Positions 61,566 through 64,000 of a DNA stretch of 64,000 nt are shown one piece after another. Location of the stretch: assembly GCA_910588425.1 (NCBI GenBank), contig CAJUPM010000009.1, positions 1 through 64,000 on the forward strand, read 5' to 3'. This stretch comes from an uncultured Christensenellaceae bacterium (lineage in GTDB: Bacteria; Bacillota; Clostridia; Christensenellales; Christensenellaceae). Made by a program: the position numbers and the translations under genes. The notes under the pieces are model-generated. The model was not told where the DNA came from, made no database searches, and was given only the letters and a program-made list of their open reading frames with translations. Each line of letters opens with the position of its first letter. The first letter of the stretch is position 1.

Positions 61566-62221
61566 GAAAGCAGAGCCTGCTCGCCTGCCTGAAACTCTCG
61601 GTTTCGCTTATCGCGTTCTCCGTGCTGTTTGTTGGCATGCTCATCTCTGTTTCTTCGTCCGGTTTGTCCGATTTGTTTTCCAGCCCCCTTGGCGTTTTTT
61701 GCTTGCCCGGGCTTTGGGGAATCGCCCGCCTGGTCTATGCGCTCTGCGGGGGCTACCAGTCCCGGGTGCGCGCCTATATCAAAAGCGCGCCAGACCCTGC
61801 TCTGATGCTGGAGCAGCTGGAGCAGGCTTACGGCCAGGCAGACCGCAGCCTGAAATGCTTCTGCATTGCCGGGCCCTGGACGCTGGTGCAGGATGGCCCG
61901 GCCACATATCTTTACGAGACGCTGGATATTCTCTGGGTCTATCAATTTACCCAAACTATCCACAGCATCACCTCTTCCAACACATATTATCTCACCATCT
62001 GCGACAGGGATGAGCGCCTTCAGTTTGAGATGTCTATTAACGAGGTGCGGCAGTGCCTCCAGGCGTTTGCGGCGTATGCCCCCTTCGTCGTCCGCGGTTA
62101 CAGCAGCCAGCTTTCCTCTCTCTATGAGAACGACCGGTTCAAGTTCATCAAGGCCGTTCGCCAGCGGCAGGAGCAAGTGATGGCCAAACAAGGAGGGCAA
62201 GAAACAGCCCGAGACGAATGA
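61544..62221 (+). CDS. Unknown two-helix membrane protein, paralog 3 of 4
   Basis: A 225-residue paralog starting MYLYRELRKQSLLACLKLSV, with shared motifs YALCGGYQSRVRAYI, PALMLEQLEQAYGQADRS, IAGPWTLVQDGPATYLYET and DILWVYQF. The near-identical N termini and core of paralogs 2 and 3 suggest the most recent duplication. It overlaps paralog 2 by 22 bp and ends 19 bp before paralog 4. Confidence 0.76.
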   Translation: MYLYRELRKQSLLACLKLSVSLIAFSVLFVGMLISVSSSGLSDLFSSPLGVFCLPGLWGIARLVYALCGGYQSRVRAYIKSAPDPALMLEQLEQAYGQADRSLKCFCIAGPWTLVQDGPATYLYETLDILWVYQFTQTIHSITSSNTYYLTICDRDERLQFEMSINEVRQCLQAFAAYAPFVVRGYSSQLSSLYENDRFKFIKAVRQRQEQVMAKQGGQETARDE

Positions 62222-62240
62222 AGCATAGAGGAGGGTGGCC

Positions 62241-62885
62241 ATGTACCGTAATCTGGCAAAGCTCAGTTTTTCACACATCAATAAATTCGCGATTATCCTG
62301 ACGGCGCTTTGCGCCGCCTATCTCGCGATATTTCTGCCGGGCATTTTCAGCAAAGCGTATGTCCATCCCTTTGGCATTATTCTCTGTCTCTTTGCGGGGC
62401 CTGCCGCGCTTTACGGCATATGCCGCATGCTCTATGCTATTTTGGGCGGCTATCAGAAGCGGGTGCGCCAGTATATTGCGGCCGCGCCGGATCCGGCGCT
62501 CACCCAGAGCCAGCTGGAGCAAGCCTATGCCGCCGGCCGGCACAACGGCTATCTGTGCATTGCGGGCGCGTGGGTTTTTGTGCAGAAAGGCCCCGAGACA
62601 TATCTCTACGAGACGCAGGAGATTCTCTGGGTTTACCATCACAAGAGCGCCGTATGGGAGGCATCGACGCGCGAAGCCAGGGACTATCGCCACTATCTGG
62701 CCCTCTGCTTCCTTTCCGGCGCGCTGATGCTTTTTGAAATGCCCGAAGAGGCCGCCGCAGGCTCGCTGATTCTGTTCAAAGAAAATACTTCCGGCATCGC
62801 CACTGGGTACAGCGACGAGCGCAGTGCGCTTTTCCAAAAGGACATCCGGCAGTTTGCCCGGGAGTTTTGCGGCAGAGAGATTTAA
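62241..62885 (+). CDS. Unknown two-helix membrane protein, paralog 4 of 4
   Basis: A 214-residue paralog starting MYRNLAKLSFSHINKFAIIL, with YAILGGYQKRVRQYIAAAPD, LTQSQLEQAYAAGRHNG, VFVQKGPETYLYETQEILWV. The ATG at 62241-62243 follows GAGGAGGGTGGCC; an in-frame GTG six bases upstream is possible. Its core is closest to paralog 1 (TQSQ), so the array may be a duplicated pair. It is the last of the run; repeat arrays follow. Confidence 0.74.
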   Translation: MYRNLAKLSFSHINKFAIILTALCAAYLAIFLPGIFSKAYVHPFGIILCLFAGPAALYGICRMLYAILGGYQKRVRQYIAAAPDPALTQSQLEQAYAAGRHNGYLCIAGAWVFVQKGPETYLYETQEILWVYHHKSAVWEASTREARDYRHYLALCFLSGALMLFEMPEEAAAGSLILFKENTSGIATGYSDERSALFQKDIRQFAREFCGREI

Positions 62886-62901
62886 GCGGGGGCTGGGATA
62901 A

Positions 62902-63936
62902 GGTCAAGGGAAAAGGGCAAGGTCAAGGGCTATGAGTAATCATGGGGGCAAGCCCCCATACCCCGCAACGGGCATGAGCGCGGCGAAGGTCAAGGGCGGG
63001 AGGTAATCATGGGGGCAAGCCCTCATACCCCCTTACTATCTTATTATATTGGGATAGTGCGGGAAGAAGGGTTGTGCAGCAGGCAGGAAATGTGCGAGCA
63101 TTTGCTTCCTGAGAAGCTGATTTTCAGCGGCGCGGACAGAGCTGGCAGGTTCCGCATTCCCATCAACCGGGTATGCCCTCGCAGGGATGCACGTTTATCC
63201 TCTCCCCCTTGCCCAGTGATGGGGTATGGGGCGGGAGCCCCATGTTTACCGAAAGCCTTTGACCTTGGATACGCGGGTGGCAGGAAATGTGCGAGCATTT
63301 GTTGATTGACAGACTGACTATCAGCGCAGCGTGCGGAATTAGCAGGTTCCGCTGTCACCCCAATCGGGTATAGCGCCGCGTGCAGGATGGGCAGTCTCTG
63401 CATTCCCATCAAATCGGATGCATCGGCGCGGGTGGCGGGCAGGAAATGTGAAAGCATGTACTTCCTGACAGGCTGACTTTCAGCGGCGCGTGCGGGACTG
63501 GCAGATTACACATTCCCGCCAATCGGGTGTTGCCCTCGCAGGGATGCACATTTATCCTCTCCCCCTTGCTCAGCAATGGGGTATGGGGCGGGAGCCCCAT
63601 GGCCACCCATCGCCTTTGACCTTGGATACGCGGGTGGCAAAAAACGGGAGAGCATTCGCCTGCTGACAAGCTGACTTTCAGCTCCGCGAGCGGCGATAAC
63701 AAGTTACGCCGTCCCGCCAATCGGGTGTAGCGCCGTGTGTGGCAAGCACAAACTGTGCGAGCATGTGCCTGCTGACAGGCCGACTTTCAGCTTCGCGTGC
63801 AGTTCTGACAGATTTTGCTGTTCTGTCATTCGGGTATAAAAAGAGCCGATGCGGCTTCTCCGTATCAGCTCTTTTTTATCTTCTCTTTTTTATGGGGTAT
63901 GGGGCAAAGCCCCATGGCCAGGAATAGCCCTTGACC
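62902..63936. repeat. Large A/B repeat array
   Basis: Fills the 1-kb gap between the paralog array and the right-edge gene. Direct A copies at about 62920-62964 and 62987-63032; inverted A copies at 63220-63267, 63577-63622 and 63891-63936. B units lie between them at about 63092-63180, 63293-63375, 63450-63540, 63650-63735 and 63757-63840. The A (62987) to inverted A (63267) part is a clean 280-bp composite with GGTCAAGGGC and GCCTTTGACCTT ends. The B-B-inverted-A blocks after it look like tandem duplications, because the sequence around GCAGGGATGCAC and CCTCTCCCCCTTG recurs. Confidence 0.8.
63838..63877. terminator. Terminator of the right-edge gene
   Basis: AAAAAGAGC (63838-63846) pairs with GCTCTTTTT (63868-63876), with further inner pairing (GATGCGG with CCGTATC). 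T runs on both strands. It lies about 75 bp past the stop codon at 63951 on the minus strand. Confidence 0.75.
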
Positions 63937-63950
63937 TGAAACCTTCCCTG

Positions 63951-64000
63951 TTATTTGACGTAGTAGAAATCGTCAGCGGGGATTTGCCCGCCCACAGAAG
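63951..64000 (-). CDS. C-terminal fragment of an unknown protein (cut by window edge)
   Basis: The stop codon TAA at 63951-63953 ends a minus-strand frame reading SVGGQIPADDFYYVK at the window edge, followed by a terminator. The composition is protein-like, so it is probably the end of a real gene, but the family cannot be told from 15 residues. Confidence 0.5.
   Translation of the reverse strand, partial: SVGGQIPADDFYYVK

Overview
The window is a gene-dense, GC-rich chromosomal segment of a Bacillota (Firmicutes) genome, most likely a spore-forming member of the class Clostridia. The evidence is the str operon (rpsL-rpsG-fusA-tuf) next to rpoBC, the Bacillus/Clostridium-type order glmU-pth-mfd-prsA-spoVT-spoVB-mazG-S4 protein, the tilS-hpt-ftsH operon, sporulation genes (spoVT and a SpoVB/MurJ-type flippase), AGGAGG-type ribosome binding sites and frequent TTG/GTG starts. 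The genus cannot be told from the sequence. No rRNA, tRNA or CRISPR array was seen.

Layout. 1-11.6 kb: tuf (start only), fusA, rpsG, rpsL, an unknown zinc/membrane protein, rpoC and rpoB, all on the minus strand; RpoB carries a long acidic tail. 12-16.5 kb: a YacL-type PIN-TRAM protein, a divergent small Cys-containing protein, two unknown genes and a C_GCAxxG_C_C protein. 17-25.7 kb: radA, a membrane-anchored propeller, an ispD-ispF fusion and an S4 protein in one tight operon, then HU, mazG and iscU-iscS-iscR. 26-41 kb: spoVB-like, spoVT, FkbM methyltransferase, prsA-like, mfd, pth, glmU, NUDIX, a small membrane protein and mnmA. 41-44 kb: a Gfo/Idh/MocA oxidoreductase and an EamA transporter.

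44.2-51.3 kb is the most interesting locus: a six-gene, tightly packed minus-strand operon encoding an apparently complete ubiquitin-like conjugation pathway. In transcription order it has a YukD/ubiquitin-like protein ending in Gly, an E1-like ThiF enzyme, an E2 (UBC) domain fused to a polytopic membrane region and a C-terminal FHA domain, a JAMM isopeptidase-like protein with a membrane anchor, a RING-like/zinc-ribbon/DUF2628 membrane protein (candidate E3), and a second membrane-anchored JAMM protein. Except for the Ubl and E1, every component is membrane tethered, which suggests protein modification at the membrane. Related gene sets have been predicted by comparative genomics; the substrate and role are unknown to me.

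51.7-53.7 kb: a GNAT acetyltransferase and a small, AT-richer regulatory island (two ribbon-helix-helix proteins, one tiny ORF, one XRE regulator) with palindromic operator-like sites. 53.8-57.6 kb: ftsH, hpt, tilS. 58.5-62.9 kb: a PQQ-type propeller followed by four tandem paralogs of an unrecognised two-helix membrane family.

Most larger intergenic spaces are filled by two repeat families: A, a REP/REPIN-like hairpin element of about 45-50 bp often present as inverted pairs with ends like AAGGTCAAGGGC, and B, a unit of about 100 bp often lying between or beside A copies. They create many spurious ORFs and look like a successful non-autonomous mobile element family.
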